The translations under genes were made by a program, and so were the position numbers. From the NCBI RefSeq assembly GCF_021190955.1, contig NZ_JAIOAO010000001.1:1116001-1180000 (forward strand): a stretch of 64,000 bases of DNA, given 5' to 3'. Within the stretch, counting starts at the first letter, position 1. The number at the start of each line of letters is the position of its first letter. This document shows, one piece after another, positions 8,702 through 18,076 of this stretch. Source of the DNA: Parachryseolinea silvisoli (GTDB taxonomy: Bacteria > Bacteroidota > Bacteroidia > Cytophagales > Cyclobacteriaceae). The notes below the pieces were generated by a model. The model was not told the DNA's origin. It was given only the letters and a program-made list of their open reading frames with translations, and searched no databases.

Positions 8702-11700
8702 ATGATGCATCTCTATCGTAGCCACCTTCGCCTGCTCAATCGCCCGCTGCGCATATGGCTGCTGTGCGGCGTGCTGGCGGCGCTTATCGCCAGGCCTGAA
8801 TGCGTACTGGCCTCCACCCAATTGCCGGGTGTGATCGAGCTCAACCTCAAGGAAGTGTCCCTGAAAATGGCCCTGCGCGAGATCGAGCGCCAGACCCCCT
8901 ACCACTTTGTCGTGAACGAAAGCCGTCTGCACACCGTAAATAAGACGGTATCACTCAACATCCGCACCGAGCGGATCGAAGACGTGCTCGACCAGCTGCT
9001 GGTCGGCACGAACATCCGCTACAAGATCCAAAAGAAACAGATTACGCTCATCCCCCCGGCGGGCGAATCGCACCCCGGCCTGCTGTCCATCGATGGCACA
9101 TCTTCCTCCATGGTCACCCAGGCTAGTGGCAGGTTCATCTATGACATCATACCTGACATGACAATAAGCGGTACGGTAAACGATGAAACCGGCGCACCAC
9201 TGCCGGGTGTGAACGTGGTGGTAAAAGGCACGACGGAGGGAACTGTAACGGACAGCAATGGAAAGTTTACCCTAAACGTGCCTACGGGGCAATCGGTGTT
9301 GGTTTTTTCATTTATAGGCTACACCTCACAGGAAATCAATATCAGCGGGCAGTCGACCGTTACTGTCATATTGCTGCCTGACTCACAGACACTCAATGAA
9401 GTGGTGGTGGTAGGGTATGGCACACAAGAGCGAAAGGATGTGACCGGCGCCGTGTCGTCAATTAAGGGGGCCGACATCGAGAACCTGCCAGTAGCCACAG
9501 CACAACAATCGCTGCAGGGTCGCACCGCGGGTGTTCATATTGTTCGCAATGGCGGCGCCCCGGGCGCAGCCGGCGACATCCGCATACGGGGCGTGGGCAC
9601 CGTGAATGATGCCAGTCCGCTGGTGGTAATCGACGGCGTACCGGCCGGTAGCCTGAGCGATGTAAATCCGAACGACATCGAATCCATGGAAATCCTGAAA
9701 GATGCCTCTGCCTCGGCCATCTATGGAACGCAGGCAGCCAATGGTGTGATCATCGTCACGACAAAGCATGGCAAGTTCGGCCAGGGCCTCAAGGTGACCG
9801 TGAGCGGCTATTCCGGTGTATCGAACCGTATCAAGACCATTGATATGCTCGATGCCCCTACCCTGGCCATGCTGAAACGGGAGCGGTATACCAACGACGA
9901 GAATGCGATCGATCCCGTTTGGGAAGACCCTCAATATCTAACCCAGAAGACCGACTGGCAGAAAGAACTGCTTCAGCAGGGGACGATCAATAATATCGAC
10001 GTATCGATCACCGGCGGAAACGACAAATCCAACTACGCGCTGTCAACCGGTTATTATAACGAAAAGGGGATGATCAAAGGGTATTATTTCAAACGCTACA
10101 GCCTGCGCCTGAACTCGGATCACAAGCTCACCAAGCGACTATCGATCGGGCAAAACCTGCAGCTCACCAACCAACAGGGCTCCAACACCCTCGATGCTCA
10201 ATCCATCTATAACGCGTCGGCACAAGACGGATTGATCTGGAGCGCGCGGCGCTTCCATCCCGGCTTACCCATTAAAAACCCGGATGGCACCTACAGCACC
10301 TCGCAAGTCAGCACGGAATTCGGTGACATCAACAACCCTATCTTTACCGTGGACACGCAGGACCGCGGCATGACCCATACCCGCATTCTCGCTGGCGTGA
10401 ACGGCACGTATGAGATCGTCAAAGGATTGAAGGCCAGGGCCAACATTGCAGTGGATGCAAACTTCGACGATTCACGTCAGTTCGAGATCAGGGTGCTGGA
10501 CCAGACCCGCACCACCAGCCGGAACAGACTTACGGAGAGACACGCCAAGTATTGGAACATCCTTCAGGAGTATTTCCTTTCGTACGACAAAAAATTCGGC
10601 GATCATAGCTTCACTTTCCTGGCGGGATATTCGCAGCAGACATTCGACAAGCTCACGTCTATGGCCCAGCGCCAAGACTTTCCCAGCGAAGCCCCCTCGC
10701 AACGCTACCTGGACGCCGGCCAGGGTGATATGAACGTAGAAGGCACACGTACTTACAACGCACTGCAATCAGTCTTCGGACGGGTAACATATAGTTTAAA
10801 AGACAGATATCTCGCCACCGTCACACTCCGCAACGATGCATCCTCCAAGTTTGCCCCGGCCAACAGGCGGGCTTTATTCCCCGCTTTTTCATTGGGTTGG
10901 CGTGTCTCTGAAGAGCCGTTCTTTGCAGGGCTTACGGGCATCATACCCAGCCTTAAGCTGACCGGCGGTTACGGCGAGCTGGGCAACCAGAAGATCGATG
11001 ACTTTCAGTACATCCCACTGGTATCGTCCGGCTATCGCTACTCTTTCGGAGGGTTGAACACCGTGGGGTCGGCCCAAAGCATCTTACCCAATGCCAGTGT
11101 CAAATGGGAGCGTGCTAAGATGAGCAACTTCGGATTGGAAGCCGGACTTTTCCAGAACAAGATGACGGTCACCGTCAATTACTTCAACAAGCAAACCGAC
11201 CAGATGCTGGTTCGTCCGCCGGTATCGGGCTCCGCCGGTTCTGCCCAGGCCCCGTATCAAAACGTCGGGAGACTGGAGAACAAAGGCTTCGAGATCGAGC
11301 TAGGTTACCGCGGCAACCTGGATGCGCTAACCTATTCGATCAGTGGTAACGTAAGCTTCATCCAGAATAAGGTGCTGGAGCTGGTGGAAGGTTCCTTCCT
11401 GGGCTCGCAAACCTACGGGCGGACCAGCCAGGAAATTTCAAGAACCTACGCCGGAAATCCCATTGCCACCTTCTATGGCTGGCGCACGAATGGTCTGTAT
11501 CAGAACCAGGCCGAGATCGACAATGATCCGAACATCACTGAAAAAGCTCCCGTCGACAAGGCCAAGATCAGGCCCGGCGATGTGAAGTTCCTCGACCTGA
11601 ATGGCGACCATGATGTAGACGACAAAGACCGCACTATCCTGGGCAGCCCGTTCCCGAAAGCCACCTACGGCATCAACGCCGGCCTGGGTTATAAAGGCAT

Positions 11701-12151
11701 AGACCTCACGTTGTTCTTCCTGGGCGTGGCCGGGGTCGACATCTACAATGCCGATCGCATGCAGGGCCTGGATCCTACCTATCACTTCAACATGTATGCG
11801 GAGACCATCAACCGATGGCGCGGTGAAGGCACCAGCAACAGCATTCCGCGCATGACGGAAAAGACGGACAATCGTAACTACCGAACTTCCGACATGTTTA
11901 TCGAATCCGGCGCGTTCTTCCGCCTCAAGAACGTCACACTCGGCTACACGCTGCCAACGGCGCTCACGCAGACCCTGCGCTTGTCCAAGGCCCGCGTTTA
12001 CGTGACCGGACAAAACGTGTTTGTAATCACGGACTACAGCGGTATGGATCCCGAGCTGGGTAACGTTCAGGGAAACCAACAGATCAACGTGGATTACGCC
12101 CAGTATCCGCAGGCCAGAACCTGGACCATAGGCGCGCAACTCTCTTTCTAA
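8702..12151 (+). CDS. SusC/RagA TonB-linked transporter with STN signalling domain
   Basis: 1149 residues. The signal segment covers about the first 38 residues. A secretin/TonB N-terminal (STN) domain lies at about 45-118, a CarboxypepD_reg-like domain at about 154-228 (SGTVNDETGAPLPGVNVVVKG), the SusC motif NEVVVVGYGTQ near 232, and a plug domain (RIRGVGTVNDASPLVVIDG) and a 22-strand barrel to the C-terminus. The STN domain marks it as a receptor that signals through FecR to the ECF sigma factor as well as importing an oligomer across the outer membrane with energy from TonB. It is 18 bp before its SusD partner. The substrate is unknown, as no glycoside hydrolase lies in this operon. Confidence 0.96.
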   Translation: MMHLYRSHLRLLNRPLRIWLLCGVLAALIARPECVLASTQLPGVIELNLKEVSLKMALREIERQTPYHFVVNESRLHTVNKTVSLNIRTERIEDVLDQLLVGTNIRYKIQKKQITLIPPAGESHPGLLSIDGTSSSMVTQASGRFIYDIIPDMTISGTVNDETGAPLPGVNVVVKGTTEGTVTDSNGKFTLNVPTGQSVLVFSFIGYTSQEINISGQSTVTVILLPDSQTLNEVVVVGYGTQERKDVTGAVSSIKGADIENLPVATAQQSLQGRTAGVHIVRNGGAPGAAGDIRIRGVGTVNDASPLVVIDGVPAGSLSDVNPNDIESMEILKDASASAIYGTQAANGVIIVTTKHGKFGQGLKVTVSGYSGVSNRIKTIDMLDAPTLAMLKRERYTNDENAIDPVWEDPQYLTQKTDWQKELLQQGTINNIDVSITGGNDKSNYALSTGYYNEKGMIKGYYFKRYSLRLNSDHKLTKRLSIGQNLQLTNQQGSNTLDAQSIYNASAQDGLIWSARRFHPGLPIKNPDGTYSTSQVSTEFGDINNPIFTVDTQDRGMTHTRILAGVNGTYEIVKGLKARANIAVDANFDDSRQFEIRVLDQTRTTSRNRLTERHAKYWNILQEYFLSYDKKFGDHSFTFLAGYSQQTFDKLTSMAQRQDFPSEAPSQRYLDAGQGDMNVEGTRTYNALQSVFGRVTYSLKDRYLATVTLRNDASSKFAPANRRALFPAFSLGWRVSEEPFFAGLTGIIPSLKLTGGYGELGNQKIDDFQYIPLVSSGYRYSFGGLNTVGSAQSILPNASVKWERAKMSNFGLEAGLFQNKMTVTVNYFNKQTDQMLVRPPVSGSAGSAQAPYQNVGRLENKGFEIELGYRGNLDALTYSISGNVSFIQNKVLELVEGSFLGSQTYGRTSQEISRTYAGNPIATFYGWRTNGLYQNQAEIDNDPNITEKAPVDKAKIRPGDVKFLDLNGDHDVDDKDRTILGSPFPKATYGINAGLGYKGIDLTLFFLGVAGVDIYNADRMQGLDPTYHFNMYAETINRWRGEGTSNSIPRMTEKTDNRNYRTSDMFIESGAFFRLKNVTLGYTLPTALTQTLRLSKARVYVTGQNVFVITDYSGMDPELGNVQGNQQINVDYAQYPQARTWTIGAQLSF

Positions 12152-12169
12152 TTAAAAAAGGATCAGAAC

Positions 12170-13639
12170 ATGAAACTGAAACGTATCATCAAGACAACAA
12201 CAGGAACTATACTGGCGCTTTCGGCGGCGCTTCTCCTGACGCGGTGCAACGATATACTGGAGACCGAGGCCTATGCGAAGGTGACACCGGATGTATACTG
12301 GACTACTGCCGACAACGTGGTCTCAGCCGTCAACGCCATCTACGAGCCGCTGCTGCAGGAGAACTACTTCGGCCACTTCGAGCGCACGTGGGACATTCAG
12401 TCAGACGACATGTGGCGGGCGGGCGACCATGGCGAGGACCAATCCATCGAGGAATTCAGCTATGATGCCAGCAACCCCAAGCTGATCGACACCTGGAAAT
12501 GGCGCTACGAAATGATCAGCCGCGCCAACGCCGTGCTGATCCATGAACCCGATATCACCATAGAAACGAATCTCAAGAACCGTTGTCTGGGTGAAGCGTA
12601 TTTCCTGAGGGGATTCAGCTACTGGCGGCACTATCTGGTCCATGGCGAGGTACCCCTCATCCTGGACGAAGACGTCAAGGCGGCACCCTCTGCTCTAAAG
12701 ATCAACAAGCCGAAAGCTACACTGGAACAAGTGGCCGCGCAGATCGAGTCGGACTTCAAAAAAGCCGCCGAGCTGCTGCCCAAAACATACGACGCAAACA
12801 ATATAGGCCGGGTAACCCAGGGAACGGCTTATGGTTTTCTCTGTAAGTTCTACATGTATACCAACGAGCTCGAAAAGGCGATCGATGCAGGGGTACACAT
12901 CACCGAAGATGCAACCTATGCGCTGGCACCCAGCTTTGAAGACAATTTCAAGATTGCCACGGAAAATAACTCTGAGATGCTCTTCTCCCAGCAGTTTACA
13001 GACGGCTGGACGGGCGACGACACGCCTGAGATATATACCACACCCCGTCCCTGGGGCGGCTGGGATTTTCGCGAACCCATCCAGGACCTGATCGACGAGT
13101 TTGAAGACGGCGACCCGCGCCTGGGGTATACGGTATTTAAACCCGGTGATATAGTAGACCTCGGTGGCGAGGACGGTCCTACGGAATATACCGCCGACTT
13201 GTCATCAACGGGCTATCATTTCCGGAAATTCGCCTCCTGGAAGGCAGAGGGTGGGTTGGATCCCGGTCAGAACGCCCCGATCCTGCGGGCGGCAGACGTT
13301 TACCTGCTGGTGGCCGAAGCTAAGATCCGCCTGGGCCAGGATGGCGACGCCGAGCTCAATGCGGTAAGAACCAGGAATGGCCTTGATGCAAAAGACAACG
13401 CCACCATGGCCGACCTCATGCACGAACGCCGCGTGGAGCTTGCCGGTGAAAATGAAAGACACCAGGACCTGATGCGGTGGGACAAAGCCGGGCTTATAGA
13501 CATTGTAGCGCTCTACAACATTGAACGCGAGCACAAAGATGCAAGGACCTTTGTACGACCCAAGCATTATTATTTCCCGATACCGCAGCGCGAGATTGAC
13601 CTGAGCAATGACGTGCTGAAACAAAACGAGAACTACTGA
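12170..13639 (+). CDS. SusD/RagB family surface binding lipoprotein
   Basis: 489 residues. A lipoprotein signal ends at a cysteine in LLTRCNDIL. The SusD fold follows, with helical TPR-like stretches: an N-terminal SusD-like part and a C-terminal RagB/SusD part containing LRAADVYLLVAEAKIRLGQ and MHERRVELAGENERHQDLMRW, a familiar family signature. It should cap the preceding SusC barrel on the cell surface and bind its ligand. A strong terminator follows 34 bp after the stop, so sigma-fecR-susC-susD is a closed unit. Confidence 0.96.
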   Translation: MKLKRIIKTTTGTILALSAALLLTRCNDILETEAYAKVTPDVYWTTADNVVSAVNAIYEPLLQENYFGHFERTWDIQSDDMWRAGDHGEDQSIEEFSYDASNPKLIDTWKWRYEMISRANAVLIHEPDITIETNLKNRCLGEAYFLRGFSYWRHYLVHGEVPLILDEDVKAAPSALKINKPKATLEQVAAQIESDFKKAAELLPKTYDANNIGRVTQGTAYGFLCKFYMYTNELEKAIDAGVHITEDATYALAPSFEDNFKIATENNSEMLFSQQFTDGWTGDDTPEIYTTPRPWGGWDFREPIQDLIDEFEDGDPRLGYTVFKPGDIVDLGGEDGPTEYTADLSSTGYHFRKFASWKAEGGLDPGQNAPILRAADVYLLVAEAKIRLGQDGDAELNAVRTRNGLDAKDNATMADLMHERRVELAGENERHQDLMRWDKAGLIDIVALYNIEREHKDARTFVRPKHYYFPIPQREIDLSNDVLKQNENY

Positions 13640-13672
13640 TGCACCTTCAGAAATAAAATTCCACTGAACAAG

Positions 13673-13703
13673 GCCGGCCCCGGTTTTCGGGGCCGGCTTT
13701 TTT
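13673..13703 (+). terminator. rho-independent terminator of the sigma-fecR-susCD locus
   Basis: A perfect 10-bp GC-rich stem GCCGGCCCCG/CGGGGCCGGC (13673-13682 and 13688-13697) with a GTTTT loop is followed by six T. Confidence 0.95.
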
Positions 13704-13720
13704 GTAGTTTGTTCCTGCTT

Positions 13721-14122
13721 ATGTCCATGAATAACAGCCTGTCCATCATTATAGCCATGCTATCACTGGCCGCCTGCCGGCCAAACCCTACTGACCTCCA
13801 GGGTACCTGGAAGATCGACTCCATCACCACCTTCTACAACGGCTTCACCATGACGACCGCCGCTGCCGGCGACGAGCCCATACAACACTATGAGCCGGAA
13901 GGCAGGCTGCGCATGACAAAGGGAACTGAGTTTAGATATTTTCTCTACGAGCTCCGCAGCGATACGCTCACCCATCTCACCACAGAACACAATCGAATCG
14001 AAACATTCACCATCGTCGAGCTCGATCAGAACCGCCTGGTGCTGCAAATGGAAAAGAAACCGCTCTTTAAAGAAAAAAACCAGCGCCGGTATGAGACGAG
14101 GTTTTTTTCGAGAGTGGAATGA
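13721..14122 (+). CDS. small lipoprotein, lipocalin-like
   Basis: About 133 residues from ATG 13721 (a second ATG at 13727 is equally possible). The signal peptide ends in a lipobox LSLAAC, followed by LQGTWKIDSITTFYNG, the style of small Bacteroidota lipocalin-like or DUF4488-like lipoproteins that fold into a beta barrel. No catalytic residue can be named. The reading frame starts only 18 bases after the susD terminator, so its promoter must overlap that terminator, or it depends on read-through. It converges on the FG-GAP gene with 13 bp between stops. Confidence 0.7.
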   Translation: MSMNNSLSIIIAMLSLAACRPNPTDLQGTWKIDSITTFYNGFTMTTAAAGDEPIQHYEPEGRLRMTKGTEFRYFLYELRSDTLTHLTTEHNRIETFTIVELDQNRLVLQMEKKPLFKEKNQRRYETRFFSRVE

Positions 14123-14135
14123 GCATGAGCAGGCT

Positions 14136-17100
14136 TTAAAAACCCGCAGCCCCCTTCAGCACGCGCACGCGGCCGTTGTTCTGCGCCATCACCACCAGGG
14201 TGCTGCCATCGGCGGCCTTGACAGAAACAATGCTCTTTACGGCGCCATTCACGTGTACACCACTCCGCTGCATTGATACGGGGGCGAATATCCCCTTGCC
14301 GTTGCCGGCAAGAACCAGACCTTTAAAAGCATCGTATCGTCCCGTCAATACATCGGGGTCATATGCGTTGCCGCCCAGCAATACGTCCAGGTGGCCGTCG
14401 CCATTATAATCGCCGTGATGGATGGCATATACCGGGGCAAATTGAGCGTCTTTGCACAAGGGCTTCAGCGTCCACGGTCCCTTGTTCCGGTTTTCCAGGT
14501 AACAGGTCTGAAGCATTTCCGCATGATGCGCCTCTGTCCCTTCATGGGCATACAGGCTGTCGATCGTGGCTGCCGCGTATGCCTGGTAGCTGCCATATTT
14601 CTTTTTAAGCTGGGGAGCCTGCAGCAAGAGGTCGTCGCGCGGATAGGCTGGGCGGTTCACACCCTCCAGGTAGTAGCCCAGCATCGCCTCGGACACGCCG
14701 TCTTTGTTCAGGTCGTTTACATAAATGCCTACCGGCTGCATCGGCGAGGTCTTGTAACGCGTGTTCAAACCCAGGTTACCCAATACGAAGTCTGTGTCGC
14801 CGTCGCCGTCAAAATCACCTGCATCCATGCTGTTCCACCAGCCCGTGGATCCCGGCACCTGGGAGGGCACGAGCGTACCTCCTGAATTTCTAAACACTGT
14901 CACCGGCATCCACTCTCCTACCATGACCAGGTCGGGCAAGAGGTCTTTGTCCACATCAGCCCATACCGCCGCCGTTACCATCCCCACGTCGCGCAGGCCC
15001 GCCGCCAGAGAATCTGTCACATCGGTAAATCGGCCGCCGTCATTGCGCAGCAGGTAGCTCTGTCCCGGCTGAGGATACCGGTGAGGAGTCAAGCGCCCGC
15101 CGACAAACAAATCCGTGTCACCATCGCCATCATAATCGGCGCCCTCCACGCACGAGCCGCTGCCCGTAGTACCGGGCAAAGCATCTGGCTGACGGCTGAA
15201 ATACCCCCGACCATCATTGACATACAGACGGTCCTGGTAGTAGGGCGACTGCGCCTCAAACTCATTGCCGCCACTTACCACATACAAGTCAAGATCGTGA
15301 TCGCCATCCGCGTCGAAAAACAATGCGCCCATGTCTTCTTCAAACTTCTCCCCCACATCCAATGGCTGTGGCCGAAAACTTCCGTTGCGCTGCTGAAGAA
15401 AGATCATACCCGATTGTTTGTAGGCGCCGCCGATAAAAAGATCTTCCAGGCCGTCTCCGTTCACATCGCCTGTCGCCATACCCGGCCCGCCTTCAGAGAA
15501 CTTGTGCGGCAGCAGGGGCTCGATCTTGAAATCGACATACTCCGTTTCGCGATGCACGAAGTCAATGACGTCCTCAGGCATATCGGTGAAGAGCGAAGAT
15601 TTTGCGCTGATTGCCGCTTCGGCTCGACCGGCCGCATCTTTCCAGCGGAGTATAAGCATCGTATCGATTGCAGGCCCCTTCAATACCTGCCAGCGTCCAT
15701 CGGGCCAGACCACACGCAGCGAGTCGACTTGCTTTCTGGTACCCAGGCCCAGGTATACGCCGCGCGCTACCGTAGACTGATATCCGCGATAAGGAGTATG
15801 TTCCCGATATTGCAGCGTATCCTGAGCTTCAAAAAGCGTGACCTTTACGCCATAACCATCGCGGTTCTGAGGCGGGCCTTCAAACCGGGCATTCAGATAA
15901 TGATGATTCAACCGTTCTGCATGGTTTTCAAAAACTCCAGCCGGGCCGTTGATATTGTTCGTCACATAGTCCAGGTCTCCATCGCCGTCCAGGTCCGCAT
16001 AAGCGGCGCCGGTTGAATACGCAGGCTCCGTAAAACCCCACACCGCCGAGCGATCGGAAAAGGTCAGGTCGCCATTGTTCTGAAACACATATGGCGGCAG
16101 ATGTGCGCCGTCCAGGCTGCGGATGGCATCGAAGAGCTTCTTCCTGACCGTGCCGTTATAAGCTCCATGCACAAACTCCTGCGCTTTGTAGGCGGCAAAG
16201 TCGCGGTTGGTGATGTCGCGGGGGTATCCGTTCGTCACCAGCAGGTCGCACCGCCCGTCCAGATTTATGTCAGCAAATAGCGGGCTCCAACTCCAGTCTG
16301 TAGCCTGCACACCTGCCAGCTGGCCGATCTCGCTGAAGCATACTTCGCCTTTGGCATCTTTGCCCCTGTTCAGCTGCAGCGTGTTGCGCATAAACTGCGG
16401 TGTATAGCCATACTTTATCTCGGAGCGGTACCGGTCATAGTTTGTGGCGCCGAACATAAGCTTCTGGCGTTGGTTATCAGGCGGCAGCATATCCACCGCC
16501 ATGATGTCCGCCAGACCGTCATTGTTCACGTCCGCTACATCATTGCCCATGGCAGAGTAGCTTGTATGCTGAAAGCAATCGCCCGCCCGATCTATGAACG
16601 TACCGTCATGTTGATTGATCCACAGGAGGTCGTTGGAAAGATAGTCGTTGGTGACATAGACATCCGGCCAGCCGTCCGCATTGATATCCACAATGGATAC
16701 ACCCAGACCATAGCCTTCGATGGTGATGCCAGCCGGGGCCGATACATCGGTAAAGGTCGCATTGCCATTGTTGCGATACAGGCGGTCGGTATTGACCATT
16801 TCCCCATGCAGCCTCTTGGGCCGGATTACATTGGGACCCGTTTGGTCTGTGGTATTGGTGAGGATATAGACGTCCAGGTCACCGTCCAGATCATAGTCAA
16901 AGAAGGCCGCCTGAACCGAATGCCCCGTATCGGCCAGGCCGTATTGGGCGGCTTGCTCGGTGAAGATACCATCGCCATTGTTGATATAAAGCTCATTGGC
17001 TCGACGGGCAGGCTTGCTATTCGGACCTGCATAGCATACATATATGTCGAGATGGCCGTCCTGGTTGATGTCTACCATAGAGACGCCAGTGGCCCACTTA

Positions 17101-17450
17101 CCTAGTTTCCCGAAGCCGGCGCGTTGCGTGATGTCCTCAAACTCGAAGTGCCCCTTATTGCGATAGAGGCGATTGCCAGTCATGTTTGCGGCGAAGAAGA
17201 TGTCTTCCAGACCGTCGTTGTCGATATCCCCTATTCCGACGCCGGCTCCGTTGTAGAAATATTCGAAGGTGATGATGTTGAGATTTTCATCTTCGTAGAG
17301 GGTATTTTGAAAATCGATGCCGGTGCGTGACGGAGGAAGCAGCTCCAGCAAGGGAACTGGTTTTCTGGAGGTACAGGTCAGAAATACACCCGCAAGAAAA
17401 AACGGGAGTAACCCCTTCAAAATAAGACCGGAAACAAAGTAGGTGCGCAC
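14136..17450 (-). CDS. FG-GAP/VCBS repeat lipoprotein with ASPIC/UnbV domain (CRTAC1-like)
   Basis: 1104 residues. The signal peptide carries a likely lipobox (VFLTC), so it is a predicted surface or periplasmic lipoprotein. At least a dozen calcium-binding loops of the form DxDxDGxxD are spread along the chain (for example DIDNDGLED, DINADGWPD, DVNGDGLED, DYDGDGDTD, DYNGDGHLD), building two FG-GAP beta-propellers. Between them, about 520-590, lies an ASPIC/UnbV domain ending in DSLRVVWPDGRWQVL. This architecture is frequent in Bacteroidota next to SusCD loci, where a binding or carbohydrate-related role is assumed but not proven. It converges with the ECF/SusCD locus, so cofunction is only suggested. 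Confidence 0.9.
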   Translation of the reverse strand: MRTYFVSGLILKGLLPFFLAGVFLTCTSRKPVPLLELLPPSRTGIDFQNTLYEDENLNIITFEYFYNGAGVGIGDIDNDGLEDIFFAANMTGNRLYRNKGHFEFEDITQRAGFGKLGKWATGVSMVDINQDGHLDIYVCYAGPNSKPARRANELYINNGDGIFTEQAAQYGLADTGHSVQAAFFDYDLDGDLDVYILTNTTDQTGPNVIRPKRLHGEMVNTDRLYRNNGNATFTDVSAPAGITIEGYGLGVSIVDINADGWPDVYVTNDYLSNDLLWINQHDGTFIDRAGDCFQHTSYSAMGNDVADVNNDGLADIMAVDMLPPDNQRQKLMFGATNYDRYRSEIKYGYTPQFMRNTLQLNRGKDAKGEVCFSEIGQLAGVQATDWSWSPLFADINLDGRCDLLVTNGYPRDITNRDFAAYKAQEFVHGAYNGTVRKKLFDAIRSLDGAHLPPYVFQNNGDLTFSDRSAVWGFTEPAYSTGAAYADLDGDGDLDYVTNNINGPAGVFENHAERLNHHYLNARFEGPPQNRDGYGVKVTLFEAQDTLQYREHTPYRGYQSTVARGVYLGLGTRKQVDSLRVVWPDGRWQVLKGPAIDTMLILRWKDAAGRAEAAISAKSSLFTDMPEDVIDFVHRETEYVDFKIEPLLPHKFSEGGPGMATGDVNGDGLEDLFIGGAYKQSGMIFLQQRNGSFRPQPLDVGEKFEEDMGALFFDADGDHDLDLYVVSGGNEFEAQSPYYQDRLYVNDGRGYFSRQPDALPGTTGSGSCVEGADYDGDGDTDLFVGGRLTPHRYPQPGQSYLLRNDGGRFTDVTDSLAAGLRDVGMVTAAVWADVDKDLLPDLVMVGEWMPVTVFRNSGGTLVPSQVPGSTGWWNSMDAGDFDGDGDTDFVLGNLGLNTRYKTSPMQPVGIYVNDLNKDGVSEAMLGYYLEGVNRPAYPRDDLLLQAPQLKKKYGSYQAYAAATIDSLYAHEGTEAHHAEMLQTCYLENRNKGPWTLKPLCKDAQFAPVYAIHHGDYNGDGHLDVLLGGNAYDPDVLTGRYDAFKGLVLAGNGKGIFAPVSMQRSGVHVNGAVKSIVSVKAADGSTLVVMAQNNGRVRVLKGAAGF

Positions 17451-17530
17451 TCCGCCAAGTTAATTACCCGAATTCAAACCCGTAACGACTTGATCAATTA
17501 TTATCAACTGAGAAAATTTTTTCTTGGCAC

Positions 17531-17560
17531 TTGTCAGGGTAGATCGTCACTTTACGGTAT
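17531..17560 (+). promoter_or_regulatory. second candidate ECF-type promoter
   Basis: TTGTCAGGGTAG (17531-17542), a 12-base spacer and CGGTAT (17555-17560), identical in both boxes and in spacing to the copy before fecR at 7621-7650. It points toward the FIST and histidine kinase genes, whose first ATG is about 515 bases downstream. Confidence 0.45.
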
Positions 17561-17741
17561 CGGGAAATCGGCTCGTTCCGCAAAGTTGTTTTGGGCTGAT
17601 GGTACCATTTAAGAACTGATCACAAAGGAAGCCTTCATCCAGAATATATTCCGAGAAAACTCGTCAAGACAGCCTTGGCGTAGTACCCATTTTCGACTTT
17701 TGAGATCGCAGAATCAATCTATACCTCTAAAGTCTAGTTTC

Positions 17742-17769
17742 AGATCCGAAAAATTCCTACGGATCTTTT
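17742..17769 (+). terminator. possible weak terminator or leader hairpin
   Basis: A 7-bp stem AGATCCG/CGGATCT (17742-17748 and 17760-17766) with an 11-base A/T-rich loop ends in four T. It lies about 180 bases after the ECF-type promoter motif, so it could end a short transcript or attenuate read-through to the FIST gene. Confidence 0.3.
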
Positions 17770-18076
17770 CAAATTATACATCGGAAGTGACAAAGGGTCG
17801 CAGCCTGTACCCCACAAGTTGCTCATATACAAAAAACAAAAATCATTTATACACTTCATTCTGCAGAGCGTACCTCAACGATTTGTTTTTGGGAAAAACG
17901 CTACTCGCTAATCCTTTGGCCGGCGCGGAACGGTACAGGTGGAGAGTTTTCGGTTTTTGTTTTCTGAAATTATTAAAAAACATTATCTTAAATATTGTAC
18001 CAGCCGGTACGCTTGTGAAGTCCGTTTAGCCTGAGAATCGTTTTTGAATATTCACTTAACCATAAAAATATTCTTT

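Larger units (their letters stand above)
17451..18076. other. 626-bp gene-poor region upstream of the FIST gene
   Basis: No convincing gene. A TTG-started 109-codon frame at 17700-18029 has no recognisable domain and low-complexity composition. The stretch holds the second copy of the ECF-type promoter motif (17531-17560), an AGATCCG/CGGATCT hairpin followed by four T (17742-17769), a GC-rich island inside AT-rich sequence (about 17915-17945) and a GTACC/GGTAC inverted repeat (17998-18011). It must contain the promoters of the FG-GAP gene (minus) and the FIST operon (plus). Confidence 0.5.

Noticed and set aside
14136-17450. Repeated GAC/GGC-rich stretches looking like a DNA repeat array
   Set aside because: They are the calcium-binding DxDxDG loops of FG-GAP repeats in the protein, not a DNA repeat.
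17915-17945. Possible riboswitch in the GC-rich island upstream of FIST
   Set aside because: No known riboswitch consensus could be matched by eye; kept only as a structured-RNA possibility.
17700-18029. 109-codon TTG-started frame between the FG-GAP and FIST genes
   Set aside because: No domain, no ribosome binding site, biased composition and AT-rich context; probably chance.
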